A stretch of 8,142 nt of DNA from Pirellulaceae bacterium. GTDB lineage: Bacteria > Planctomycetota > Planctomycetia > Pirellulales > Pirellulaceae. How positions within the stretch are numbered: the stretch's first letter is position 1; each line of letters starts with the position of its first letter. The notes beneath the pieces are model-generated. The model was not told the DNA's origin. It did not search any database and saw only the letters and a list, made by a program, of their open reading frames with translations. The stretch is taken from assembly GCA_020846515.1 (NCBI GenBank), contig JADLDX010000945.1:1-8142 (forward strand), written 5' to 3'. The translations under genes and the position numbers were made by a program. Of the stretch, positions 1 to 7,689 are shown one piece after another.

Positions 1-318
1 CTTGGCTGCCGCCTTGACTCGCGCATCGCCGGCCAGAGCCAGGTAGTTGTAGCTGGAGAAGTTGATCAATGTTCGATCGTGTAATTGCACCACGGCATCC
101 GATACGCCCAGATGCGAACGAAACTGACTCTGCTCGTAACCTTGTTTATCATAGTACCAGCCCATATTGGCATAGTCACGGTACTCGGGAAACTCAGCCG
201 GATTATAAAACGCCGATTGGAGCGGAACCGGGCGACGAATCGCGCTGGGTTCGCCGCCCGCAGCCGACTGCAAGTTCAATTGCTTCTTAAGTTTATCCAG
301 ACTCATTTGTACACTCAT
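1..318 (-). CDS. PLP-dependent alpha-oxoamine synthase (AONS/KBL/SPT-like), 5' part only
   Basis: Seen: an open frame of 106 codons from ATG at 318 to the left edge, with no stop. Residues 86-98 read NFSSYNYLALAGD, followed by RVKAAAK. This matches the N-terminal signature of the alpha-oxoamine synthase family (8-amino-7-oxononanoate synthase, 2-amino-3-ketobutyrate CoA ligase, serine palmitoyltransferase). The motif normally lies near residue 45, so there is roughly a 40-residue N-terminal extension, rich in Lys/Gln at first and then aromatic (GWYYDKQGY at 53-61). Family proteins are about 400 residues, so most of the enzyme, including the PLP lysine, is outside the window. Start choice: AGGA at 327-330 lies 8 nt before ATG 318; an in-frame ATG at 333 would put that AGGA inside the gene, and ATG 306 is a later alternative. 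Known for the family: cytosolic decarboxylative condensation of an acyl thioester with an amino acid. Inferred: it follows the PKS gene on the same strand after 88 bp, is probably co-transcribed, and would release the polyketide as an alpha-amino ketone. Which amino acid it uses cannot be told. Confidence 0.85.
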   Translation of the reverse strand, partial: MSVQMSLDKLKKQLNLQSAAGGEPSAIRRPVPLQSAFYNPAEFPEYRDYANMGWYYDKQGYEQSQFRSHLGVSDAVVQLHDRTLINFSSYNYLALAGDARVKAAAK

Positions 319-350
319 GTTGTCTGTCCTCATGGTGACTCGCGGTTACA

Positions 351-366
351 CCGATCTATAGATCGG
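351..366. promoter_or_regulatory. Perfect 16-bp palindrome in the PKS-AOS gap
   Basis: CCGATCTATAGATCGG is its own reverse complement, with no loop. It sits between the PKS stop (407-409) and the AOS start (318), 33 bp before the AOS ATG. A 9-bp direct repeat, GCAAGCAAG (366-374 and 381-389), lies next to it on the PKS side. Symmetry without a loop suits a dimeric regulator's operator better than an RNA terminator, and no U-run follows on either strand. Chance is possible for a sequence of this length. Its function is inference. Confidence 0.35.
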
Positions 367-406
367 CAAGCAAGAGATGTGCAAGCAAGCTGATACGAAT
401 TCGAAA

Positions 407-3400
407 CTAATTAGCCATCGCCAATTGGTTCACTTCCGTAGCGCCGCTACCGAGCAGAGTTTTCAGCGACTGTTGCGTCAACGAACGAATCGTGGCATCC
501 CCGATCAACTCGAGCACCGATACGCTCAGGCCAAGTTGGTTATCGAGCAGCATCTGAATTTCGGTCGCCATCAGCGAATCGACCCCCAGCTGCTCGATCT
601 TGCGATCGATGGCGATCGTGTCCGGATCGGCTTTCAGCACGCCCGCAATCACCGACACAATCAACGAAGACAACAATTCCAGCTGCTCGTCGGGGCCCAG
701 CGCCACCAGTTCCGTTACGATCGCATCGCGCACCGAGCTATTGGTGCCTTGAGCATCGCTGGCGATCAAGGTGGCAAAGCGCGGTGACTTGGAGCCGTGT
801 GTTTCAAAGCGCGCCCAATCCGACCAGGAACTAATCAGCACCAGACCAAATTGCGTCACATCGCGAGCTAACGCTTGTTCCAGTACTGATAACGCTTCGC
901 TGGAGTCCAAGCCTCGCATGCCTGTGTAACGCAGATATTGCTCCAGCTTTTCATCGTGAGCTACCACGCCTACATCACCGATCACGCCCCAGTTCACACT
1001 CGTACCAGGCAAACCCAGGGATCGCCGATAGTGGGCCAGGCCATTTAAGAAACCATTGGCGGCGCTATAGGCCGCTTGCCGTGAATTGCCGACCAGGTTG
1101 GCAACCGACGAGTACATCACAAATTGTTCCAACGCGCGGTCCTGGGTCAATTCATGCAAGTGCCAGGCAGCCAGCGCCTTGTTGCGCATGACGTGATAAA
1201 ACGTCGGCAAGTCCATCTCCACGACCATTTGATCAATGATGACAGCCGCCGAGTGATAGATGCCAACCAAGGGCGGCATCTGCTGATCGATCTCGCTGAG
1301 CAGTTGCTCGACTTGCCGTCGATCCGCGCCATCGCAGGCCACCGCTCGCACGAAAGCGCCTTGAGTCCGCAGTTGATCGACGAAGGCTTGCTTGTCCGGC
1401 GTATCGGCACCCTTGCGTCCGGTCAGCACAATACTGCGCGCGCCATGATTGACCAACCACTGCGCGGTCTTCTGGCCAAATCCGCCCAATCCGCCTGTGA
1501 CCAGATAGGTTCCGTTGGGATTCACACGCATCGCCAGCGGCTGAACCACGGGTAGTGGGTTAGAGCCTGAATCGAAGGTCAACGTCATCGTTACCTGGCT
1601 CTCGCCGAGCGGCAGTTTGCGCCAGGCAACGTCGGAGATCGATACGTCCAACACGGGCCGTCCAGGACCAGCCGTGGTCCCCTTGGTGCCCTTGGTCGAT
1701 GTCAACACGAACCGCAGCGCCGCTTCCAAACGCTGGCCACGCTGAGCATGCACCGCCAGGTCCGTGCGGACCAGCATGCCCACCTGCTCCGATACGTCCA
1801 TGCCAGCGGCTGACGGATCCAAGTCGATCAAGGTGCCACCCGACTGCAACATGCGCAGTCCGTACTGTGGCAGCCAGGTACTCGCGCCAACGGCCAGCAA
1901 TGCAAACCCGCGTTCATGAGTCATACGACGAAACGCCGATTGCAACGATTCGGGCGTCGAGTCAACTATGTCAGCGGTCAACGGTAAAGCTGGCGTTTGG
2001 CCACCGCAGCGCACGCCAACGACCGTGACTCCCCGCTCGATCAACAGTTCGGCAATGGCACAACCCAGATCGCTCAACTCAATCAGCGCGGTATCGCCCG
2101 ACATGGCTTGACTGGCTTGCACGGCCAACTGCGCGCGCGTCAGGACATTCAGCTCAGCAGCCAATCGGGACGCATGCGGTTGTTCATCGATCGTCGCCAG
2201 ATGGAAACTGCTGCGCGGACCGCTCATATGACTACACAGATCCGAGGGCGCAAAGCCACACACGCGATCGCCAACTTGCAAATCCTTCACCGCGGCCCCA
2301 ACGGCCAGCACGCGACCTACGATCTCGACCAGTGGCTGGTCAATCGTGTCGGCATTCGGATCGAGCAGTAGGTTGCGCGGAATAATCATCGACTCGATGC
2401 GCATGCGCAAGTGATCTGCAGGCAGTGGCATCAATTCCGTAGCCAGTAACCTGGCTGAACCAACCGATTGACTATCGCTTTTCAAAGCGCGAATTTGAAT
2501 TGGATTCTGGTCGCCGATTACTTGCTGCGCGATGCGATCGTCCGACAGTACGCGACTGTCGGCCAGTTCGCTGATGTAACGCAGAGATCCACGAAACGCC
2601 ACTTCGTCATGCTCGGCATCGCCCAACAATTCGATCGTCAAGCGATCGAGCATATCAGCGTGCGCGCGGCTGGCCAGATCAATTGAACTGAAGCGAAAAC
2701 CGTCTAGTTCGTTAAAGGCGACGCGAACATAACCATTGATGGCCGCTTGAGCTGGATCGATCTTGGGGTCGTGATCCTTTACTGGCAATGCATTACGAGT
2801 CACCACATAAACCCGCGGTGGAATCTCGTAACCATAGTTTTGTAAAGCTTGTGTCACCACGCTCATGTGCGCGATGGCTGACTCGGCCGTTGGATCCGCC
2901 GAGCCAATCGTCGATTCCAGTCCGTGCGTAAAGACCACGCCATCCAATTCGCCGCAGGCAGATAACACCTGATCGATCTGCGCACGGTCGGCCGCGCAGA
3001 CTTCGAACCGATTGTCTTCGACTCGATAGCTTGATCCGATCCGTATCACGCCGGCCACGATCGCGCCGAAGTCCTGCAACTGGTCGGCAACGTGATCGGT
3101 CACCGCATCGCGTCCGCCGACGACCAGCCAATGGCCCAAGCGTTTAGGTTCACTGACCGATTCGGAATAAATCCATTCGTAATTCAATACTTGTTGACGC
3201 ACGCGATCACCGTTTTTATCGGTCCGCTGCTGTTGCTCGCGACGACCGGTGGCCGTGGAACGCATGCCGCGAATCGTGGCCACCACGTTGCCCGCTTCAT
3301 CCACCAAGGTCAGATCGCAGTCGATATGGCGCTGGTCCTGGAAGACTCGCTCACCCAAGCAATAGATCACCGCCGGCGATTGATCGACATACAGATTCAG

Positions 3401-6400
3401 CTCGCGCAGGCCCGTGGGCAAGTACGTTGAATCACGACTATCCAACATGGTCATCAACGAATGAAAGCATGCGTCCAACAAAGTCGGATGCAATTTGTAC
3501 TTGAATAGATCCTCGGCCAAATCAGGCTTCAGTTCGATGCGCGAGAGCACCTTGCCCGCTTTGGCATCCACGCGAATCTCGCGGACCGTTTGAAAAGCTG
3601 GGCCATAGGTCAAACCGATCCCAGCCAGGTTCTCGTACAGCTTGGGAACACTTTGCAGCTCCGGCAATTTCTGCTGCCAGCCCGCCAGGTCGAACTTCAG
3701 TTCTTCCTCAGAGAGATGGTTATCAGTTGGCACATCCGCGATGCGACATTGCACGTGAATCTGACCAAATCCGAGCGTACCGTTTTCCAGACTGCGTATC
3801 ACCGCGTTGCCGGTCAGTGGGTCATAGTCGGTAACAAAGTCCGTGGCCCGCTGAGGATTAAGTAGCAAGGCAGATTGAATGCGCAGGTCGCGTAGCGAAC
3901 AGAACCTGGCTTGCTCGAAGTGCAAGCCGGCCAATTCGAGCAGTGCTTCGACGTAGGCGGACGCCGGCAGTACCGGCATGCCAGTCACTACGTGATCATG
4001 CAGGTAAGCCATCGGTTCGTGATCAAAGTCGTTGCGATAGTGCGGCGCACCGGGCGCTTCCTGCATACCCAGAATCGGCTGCTCCACCGGCGCGATGCGG
4101 TCTTGCACAGCCCGTGGGTTCTCCAGCCAATAACGCTCGCGCTGCCATGGATAGTTGGGCAGTGGCACAAATCGGCCGTGCCCATTCAATTTGTGCCAAT
4201 CCAGCCTGGCACCGCTGGCATGCACCGACATGATCGCGCGCTCCATCGCCGGCAATTCAGGCTGGTTGCGGCGCAGCGTGTGGAGTGTCCGACATTCTTT
4301 ATTGGAGACGCGAATGCAGTCTGCCAGCGAGGTAGCCAAGACCGGATGCGGCCCCACTTCGATGAAGTGGGTGTAGCCGTCATCGAGCAGCGATTGGATA
4401 GCTGCGGCAAACAACACGGGTTGACGCACGTTCATCGGCCAATAGTCGGCCCCATATGCCAGACCCGATACGCGCTGGCCACTGACGGTCGAATACAACG
4501 GCACACTCGGTTCCGAAGGTTGAATCGATGCCAGGGCCGATTGGAGAGGTCCCATGATGGGCAACATCATAGGACTGTGATAGGGCACTTCGACATCCAA
4601 GCGGCGATTGAACACGCCCTCGGCCGTAAGCTGAACCGCGATGTCAATCAGGCAATCGATATCACCAGCCAAGGTAAGATTGGTTGGACCATTGATGGCG
4701 GCGATCGATACGCGATCGCTCATCGTCGCGATCAACTGGCCGGCCCGTTGCTCGGTAACGGCGACCGCCAACATGCCACCCGTGCCACGGCATGTGCCTT
4801 GCAATTGGCTGCGATGATAACAGACGGTCAGTGCATCGCGCAGACTGAGCACGCCGGCAGCGTAGGCCGAAGCGAGTTCGCCCACTGAGTGACCGACGAC
4901 GGCGCCGGGTTGGACACCCGCAGCCCGCAGAGTGGCCAGCAAGCCAATCTGGACCATGAAGTTCGCGGGCTGAGCGAATTCGGTTTGCGTGATCCGCGAC
5001 TCGGCTTCGCTCTTGAGCATCTCAGCCAAGATGGACCAACCTGCGATTTCGATGAACACCTGGTCGGCCGCTTCCACTGCCTGGCGATAGATGGACTGGT
5101 CTCGGTAGAGCTCTTGCCCCATGGCCCACCATTGAGGCCCCATTCCGGTGAAGACAAAGACTGGTGCGCTATTACCTGCGTAGGGCACGGTGTTCTGCAC
5201 GACCGCGCTGGACTCTTGACCATCGCGCAGCGCTTCCAAGCCCGCAATCAACGCTTGACGCGTGCGGCCACTGACCACAGCTCGATGGCTAAGATGAGCC
5301 CGTTTGTGACTGGTCGAATACAAGATGTCGGCCAGGTCATTGGAGCCACTCAACAGTTCGGCATAGCTGCCGGCCAAGGCGGCCAAGGCTTTGGGACTAC
5401 GCGCTGAGAGCGGCATGAAATAGGGCAGTGGATTGGCAATCTCACGATCACCGTCACTATTACTATTACTCGCAGATACACCGGACGAAATGGCCTGCGT
5501 GTGCTGGTTGGCGGTTTGCAAGACGACGTGAGCATTGGAACCGCCGTAGCCGAATGAGTTGACCGCGGCGCAGAAATCATCGCCCAGCGGAATCATCGCG
5601 TCAGAGATACGCAGATTCAGTTCATCAAATGGAATGTCGGGATGGCAGGTCTGCAGGTTGGCCAGCGGGTAGGCTTGCCGATCCATGGTGGTCACGACAG
5701 CTTTGATAATGCCGGCCACACCCGCCATGGCTTCGGTGTGTCCGATATTGCTCTTGATGGAACCGATGACCACTGGACCTACATCGCGACGGGCAGCGCC
5801 GTAGACGGAACCAATGGCGTGCGTTTCCGTGGGATCGCCCACTGCAGTGCCGGTGCCATGGCATTCGACATAGCCCACGGCGCGAGGGTCAATCTGATAC
5901 TCTTCGCACACGCGTTGGATCAACGCCTGTTGGGCTGAACGACTGGGCATCGAGATACCGGGTGTGCGTCCATCTTGATTGGTACCAGTGCCGATGACGG
6001 TCGCCAGTACGTCGTCGCCATCGGCCAAGGCGTTGGCCAATGGTTTTAGGAGTACAGCGGCGGCACCTTCTCCGCGTCCGTAGCCATCGCCGCGAGCATC
6101 AAACGACTTGCATTCGCCATCGCGAGAAAGAAAGTGGCCTTTGCACATACCCATTGGATATTCGGCGCGCGTCATGACGTTGGCACCGCCCACGACGGCT
6201 ACATCCGCTGCGCCTCGCCAGATATCCTGGCAAGCATAATGGAATGCCACCAGGGAACTGGAGCAGGCAGTGTCAATCGATAAACTCGGGCCTCGCAAAT
6301 CAAAGGTGTGGGAGACTCGGTTGGACAGCATGGTCATCATCATGCCAGCCGCCGTGTGCTGATTGATCTGTGAGCGGTTGGACGTGGCCATTTGGGAAAT

Positions 6401-6802
6401 CATGTGATCGAGCATGAAGCCGCCCATGTAGACGCCAACTGGACGACCGGCATGGTCGGGCAACGACAGCCCCGAGTTCTCGAAAGCTTCCCAAACGACT
6501 TCCAGCAGTAACCTCTGCTGTGGGTCCATATTCTCCGCATCACGCGGGGAGATACCAAAGAAATTGGCATCGAACTGGCTGATGTCCTGGCTGAGGAAAC
6601 CGCCGCGTTGAATATAGGCTTTGCCGCGCGAAGTTGGGTTGGAAGAGTAGTACCAATCGGTCGACCAGCGGCTGGCGGGCACTTTGTCGATGGCGCTAAA
6701 GCGGTTGAACAGCGCCTCGCGCAGGCGATCGAGACTTTCAAGACCCTTGGGAAAACGAAACGCAAAACCAATAACGGCAATTGGCTGCAATTTTGTGGGC
6801 AT
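407..6802 (-). CDS. Type I polyketide synthase, KS-AT-DH-pseudoKR-ER-like-KR-ACP
   Basis: One intact 2131-residue single-module megasynthase, probably cytosolic and iterative. Domains and key residues seen: KS ~5-430 (Cys180 in DTACSSS, His315 in HGTGT, His355 in SNIGH); AT ~547-850 (Ser639 in GHSVGE, Arg664, His742 in VPYHSP), then the post-AT linker LPNYPWQRERYW at 881-892; DH ~905-1185 (HxxxGxxxxP, His937 to Pro946; YGPAF 1066-1070; Asp1110 in LLDACFH); structural pseudo-KR ~1200-1420; ER-like MDR fold ~1432-1750; KR ~1760-1990 (TGGLGGFG 1769-1776, Lys1875, Ser1899, Tyr1912 in YSAAN); ACP ~2030-2112 (phosphopantetheine Ser2076 in GVDSL). GHSVG, not GHSQG, and Arg664 favour malonyl-CoA. The ER-like part keeps VGDRVCGFAP (1510-1519), but the usual GGVG cofactor loop reads ELSDLGCAI (1575-1583), so enoyl reduction may be lost. 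There is no methyltransferase, thioesterase, reductase domain or N-terminal docking segment. Start: an in-frame TGA at 6818-6820 makes ATG 6802 the first possible ATG; no Shine-Dalgarno is visible. The downstream AOS gene probably releases the chain. Confidence 0.96.
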   Translation of the reverse strand: MPTKLQPIAVIGFAFRFPKGLESLDRLREALFNRFSAIDKVPASRWSTDWYYSSNPTSRGKAYIQRGGFLSQDISQFDANFFGISPRDAENMDPQQRLLLEVVWEAFENSGLSLPDHAGRPVGVYMGGFMLDHMISQMATSNRSQINQHTAAGMMMTMLSNRVSHTFDLRGPSLSIDTACSSSLVAFHYACQDIWRGAADVAVVGGANVMTRAEYPMGMCKGHFLSRDGECKSFDARGDGYGRGEGAAAVLLKPLANALADGDDVLATVIGTGTNQDGRTPGISMPSRSAQQALIQRVCEEYQIDPRAVGYVECHGTGTAVGDPTETHAIGSVYGAARRDVGPVVIGSIKSNIGHTEAMAGVAGIIKAVVTTMDRQAYPLANLQTCHPDIPFDELNLRISDAMIPLGDDFCAAVNSFGYGGSNAHVVLQTANQHTQAISSGVSASNSNSDGDREIANPLPYFMPLSARSPKALAALAGSYAELLSGSNDLADILYSTSHKRAHLSHRAVVSGRTRQALIAGLEALRDGQESSAVVQNTVPYAGNSAPVFVFTGMGPQWWAMGQELYRDQSIYRQAVEAADQVFIEIAGWSILAEMLKSEAESRITQTEFAQPANFMVQIGLLATLRAAGVQPGAVVGHSVGELASAYAAGVLSLRDALTVCYHRSQLQGTCRGTGGMLAVAVTEQRAGQLIATMSDRVSIAAINGPTNLTLAGDIDCLIDIAVQLTAEGVFNRRLDVEVPYHSPMMLPIMGPLQSALASIQPSEPSVPLYSTVSGQRVSGLAYGADYWPMNVRQPVLFAAAIQSLLDDGYTHFIEVGPHPVLATSLADCIRVSNKECRTLHTLRRNQPELPAMERAIMSVHASGARLDWHKLNGHGRFVPLPNYPWQRERYWLENPRAVQDRIAPVEQPILGMQEAPGAPHYRNDFDHEPMAYLHDHVVTGMPVLPASAYVEALLELAGLHFEQARFCSLRDLRIQSALLLNPQRATDFVTDYDPLTGNAVIRSLENGTLGFGQIHVQCRIADVPTDNHLSEEELKFDLAGWQQKLPELQSVPKLYENLAGIGLTYGPAFQTVREIRVDAKAGKVLSRIELKPDLAEDLFKYKLHPTLLDACFHSLMTMLDSRDSTYLPTGLRELNLYVDQSPAVIYCLGERVFQDQRHIDCDLTLVDEAGNVVATIRGMRSTATGRREQQQRTDKNGDRVRQQVLNYEWIYSESVSEPKRLGHWLVVGGRDAVTDHVADQLQDFGAIVAGVIRIGSSYRVEDNRFEVCAADRAQIDQVLSACGELDGVVFTHGLESTIGSADPTAESAIAHMSVVTQALQNYGYEIPPRVYVVTRNALPVKDHDPKIDPAQAAINGYVRVAFNELDGFRFSSIDLASRAHADMLDRLTIELLGDAEHDEVAFRGSLRYISELADSRVLSDDRIAQQVIGDQNPIQIRALKSDSQSVGSARLLATELMPLPADHLRMRIESMIIPRNLLLDPNADTIDQPLVEIVGRVLAVGAAVKDLQVGDRVCGFAPSDLCSHMSGPRSSFHLATIDEQPHASRLAAELNVLTRAQLAVQASQAMSGDTALIELSDLGCAIAELLIERGVTVVGVRCGGQTPALPLTADIVDSTPESLQSAFRRMTHERGFALLAVGASTWLPQYGLRMLQSGGTLIDLDPSAAGMDVSEQVGMLVRTDLAVHAQRGQRLEAALRFVLTSTKGTKGTTAGPGRPVLDVSISDVAWRKLPLGESQVTMTLTFDSGSNPLPVVQPLAMRVNPNGTYLVTGGLGGFGQKTAQWLVNHGARSIVLTGRKGADTPDKQAFVDQLRTQGAFVRAVACDGADRRQVEQLLSEIDQQMPPLVGIYHSAAVIIDQMVVEMDLPTFYHVMRNKALAAWHLHELTQDRALEQFVMYSSVANLVGNSRQAAYSAANGFLNGLAHYRRSLGLPGTSVNWGVIGDVGVVAHDEKLEQYLRYTGMRGLDSSEALSVLEQALARDVTQFGLVLISSWSDWARFETHGSKSPRFATLIASDAQGTNSSVRDAIVTELVALGPDEQLELLSSLIVSVIAGVLKADPDTIAIDRKIEQLGVDSLMATEIQMLLDNQLGLSVSVLELIGDATIRSLTQQSLKTLLGSGATEVNQLAMAN

Positions 6803-6962
6803 ATAGATTTTGTAGAGTCAGACGGAAACGAAATCGCCTACGAAGAAACGATTCGCTAACGACAAACTTTCTCACAGATATACGAACGATCTGTCGAGGA
6901 GACTGTGGTTGCAATCGATCGCTTCGGGCGAAGACTGGAGCACGTTTTCCATCCGCACGACT

Positions 6963-6990
6963 ATTATAGGCGTGCGTCAAGGGTCGTCTA
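6963..6990 (-). promoter_or_regulatory. Candidate sigma-70-type promoter for the PKS
   Basis: Reading the minus strand, a perfect TATAAT (6968 down to 6963) is preceded, after a 16-bp spacer, by TAGACG (6990 down to 6985), which matches four of six bases of the -35 consensus. Transcription would start near 6956 and leave a leader of about 150 nt before the PKS ATG. A TTGACG at 6980-6975 is only 6 bp from the -10 and cannot be its partner. The call rests on motif matching alone. Confidence 0.3.
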
Positions 6991-7392
6991 TGGACCGTTT
7001 GCGTCTCTACGTCAGCACTTTTTGTGTTTTTGGCGATTTTTTCGCGATCAGGGCGGGAATTCCGCGGCTCAATCAAGTATCCGTAGGCGCCATACCCGAA
7101 GCATCTATGGGCGAACAGGCGAGTTTTGTTTGCCAAAGTTTGGGAGCACGCTTGGAGCCTAAAGGAAAAAACGCCCACCCCAAACGTAAATGATGAGTAA
7201 ACGAAGCGCAAAGCGATCTGAGCTCACCGCCGGCCTCGGCGAATGTATTGGTATACCGCAGACTTGCAACTTGGGTGGCCATGGTGGATCATACGGGCGC
7301 GGTCAAACCAGGGCATGAACGCCAGCCCGCAAAACAGTTGATCCGTAAAGCATTCCCAATCCCTTCGGACGGCGTGATGCCGATCGTTCTGC

Positions 7393-7397
7393 GAGGA
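7393..7397 (+). promoter_or_regulatory. Shine-Dalgarno that selects a TTG start
   Basis: GAGGA ends 7 nt before the TTG at 7405. It is the only strong purine-rich ribosome site placed correctly for a start in this frame. It favours TTG 7405 over the in-frame GTG at 7429 and ATG at 7432, which have no such element in front of them. Confidence 0.5.
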
Positions 7398-7404
7398 CAT
7401 AAAA

Positions 7405-7617
7405 TTGGAATCAATTAGCAGAGCACTCGTGATGGCCGTGCAATACATTGCTGATCGCGATGATGATGCCACGGAGGACGATGATGTTGAGATGCTGGAG
7501 AAAATCGCATTCGTATTGAAGCGAGTTGGCAAACGAGAACGCGAAGCGTTGATCTCGGCTGCTGAAGAATTGCATCTGCCAGAGTGGCCTGCTCAAATTG
7601 GCTTGTTGTCGGACTAA
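7405..7617 (+). CDS. Small acidic protein of unknown function (70 aa)
   Basis: The frame runs from TTG 7405 to a TAA ending at 7617. The protein has a hydrophobic/neutral first part, a strongly acidic run at residues 17-29 (DRDDDATEDDDVE), then a predicted amphipathic helix from about 28 to 56 with alternating charged and aliphatic residues (MLEKIAFVLKRVGK, EREALISAAEEL), and a short tail. It has no signal peptide, no membrane segment and no Cys pair. The GAGGA site 7 nt upstream and the ordered, helix-like composition support a real gene. The DDDV..LE.IA..L pattern resembles short planctomycete hypothetical proteins I vaguely recall, but I cannot name a family. It points away from the PKS, so it is probably not part of that pathway. 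If the TTG is not used, starting at ATG 7432 would give a 61-residue product. Confidence 0.6.
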   Translation: MESISRALVMAVQYIADRDDDATEDDDVEMLEKIAFVLKRVGKREREALISAAEELHLPEWPAQIGLLSD

Positions 7618-7673
7618 GGCGGCATTGATCTAAGCATCACCACACGTCCCGCGACTGTTGGTCCAAGGTCAAA

Positions 7674-7689
7674 CCCATTGTTCAATGGG
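7674..7689. repeat. Short inverted repeat after the small ORF
   Basis: CCCATTG (7674-7680) and CAATGGG (7683-7689) are exact reverse complements separated by TT. In RNA this would be a 6-bp stem with a GTTC loop. It begins 57 bp after the stop of the small acidic ORF. Without a following T-run it is only a weak candidate for 3'-end processing or termination. Confidence 0.4.

Larger units (their letters stand above)
6803..7404. other. Gene-poor stretch upstream of the PKS
   Basis: I see no convincing gene in these 602 bases. Several overlapping open frames of 60-160 codons occur on both strands, but they have no family motif, no good start signal and odd composition (Arg/Ser/Cys-rich). The longest minus-strand frame also overlaps the PKS start. 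The part nearest the PKS should hold its leader and promoter. Small symmetric elements are visible: CTTC/GAAG around a GGGC loop at 6922-6933, CGCCG/CGGCG at 7228-7241, GGTATACC at 7250-7257, and GTTTGGG (7138-7144) with CCCAAAC (7179-7185). The 7080-7200 part gives me an impression of a dispersed planctomycete intergenic repeat, which I cannot verify here. Confidence 0.5.

Noticed and set aside
3911..4888. 325-codon plus-strand ORF antisense to the PKS AT region
   Set aside because: It lies entirely inside the PKS on the opposite strand. The minus-strand frame has clear AT/DH motifs; this one is His/Arg/Gln-rich with no recognisable domain, so it is a shadow.
600..6925. Frequent GATCG / CGATCG words across the PKS, as in HIP1-type repeats
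   Set aside because: They follow Asp, Arg, Ile and Ala codon choice in the PKS frame and have no constant longer motif, so codon use explains them.
6963..6980. TTGACG next to TATAAT as a promoter pair
   Set aside because: The spacing is 6 bp, far from the 16-18 bp needed. TAGACG at 6985-6990 is the better-placed -35 candidate.
6909..7193. 94-codon plus-strand ORF upstream of the PKS
   Set aside because: No Shine-Dalgarno, no domain, and overlapping frames on both strands are equally open, so it is not distinguishable from chance or from a dispersed repeat.
6738..7211. 157-codon minus-strand ORF overlapping the PKS start
   Set aside because: It overlaps the first 65 bp of the PKS in another frame, is Arg/Ser/Cys-rich, has no family motif, and covers the candidate promoter and leader.
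7224..7532. 102-codon minus-strand ORF opposite the small acidic gene
   Set aside because: Its first half is the Ser-rich antisense reading of the acidic run. The plus-strand frame has the better start signal and a protein-like helix pattern.
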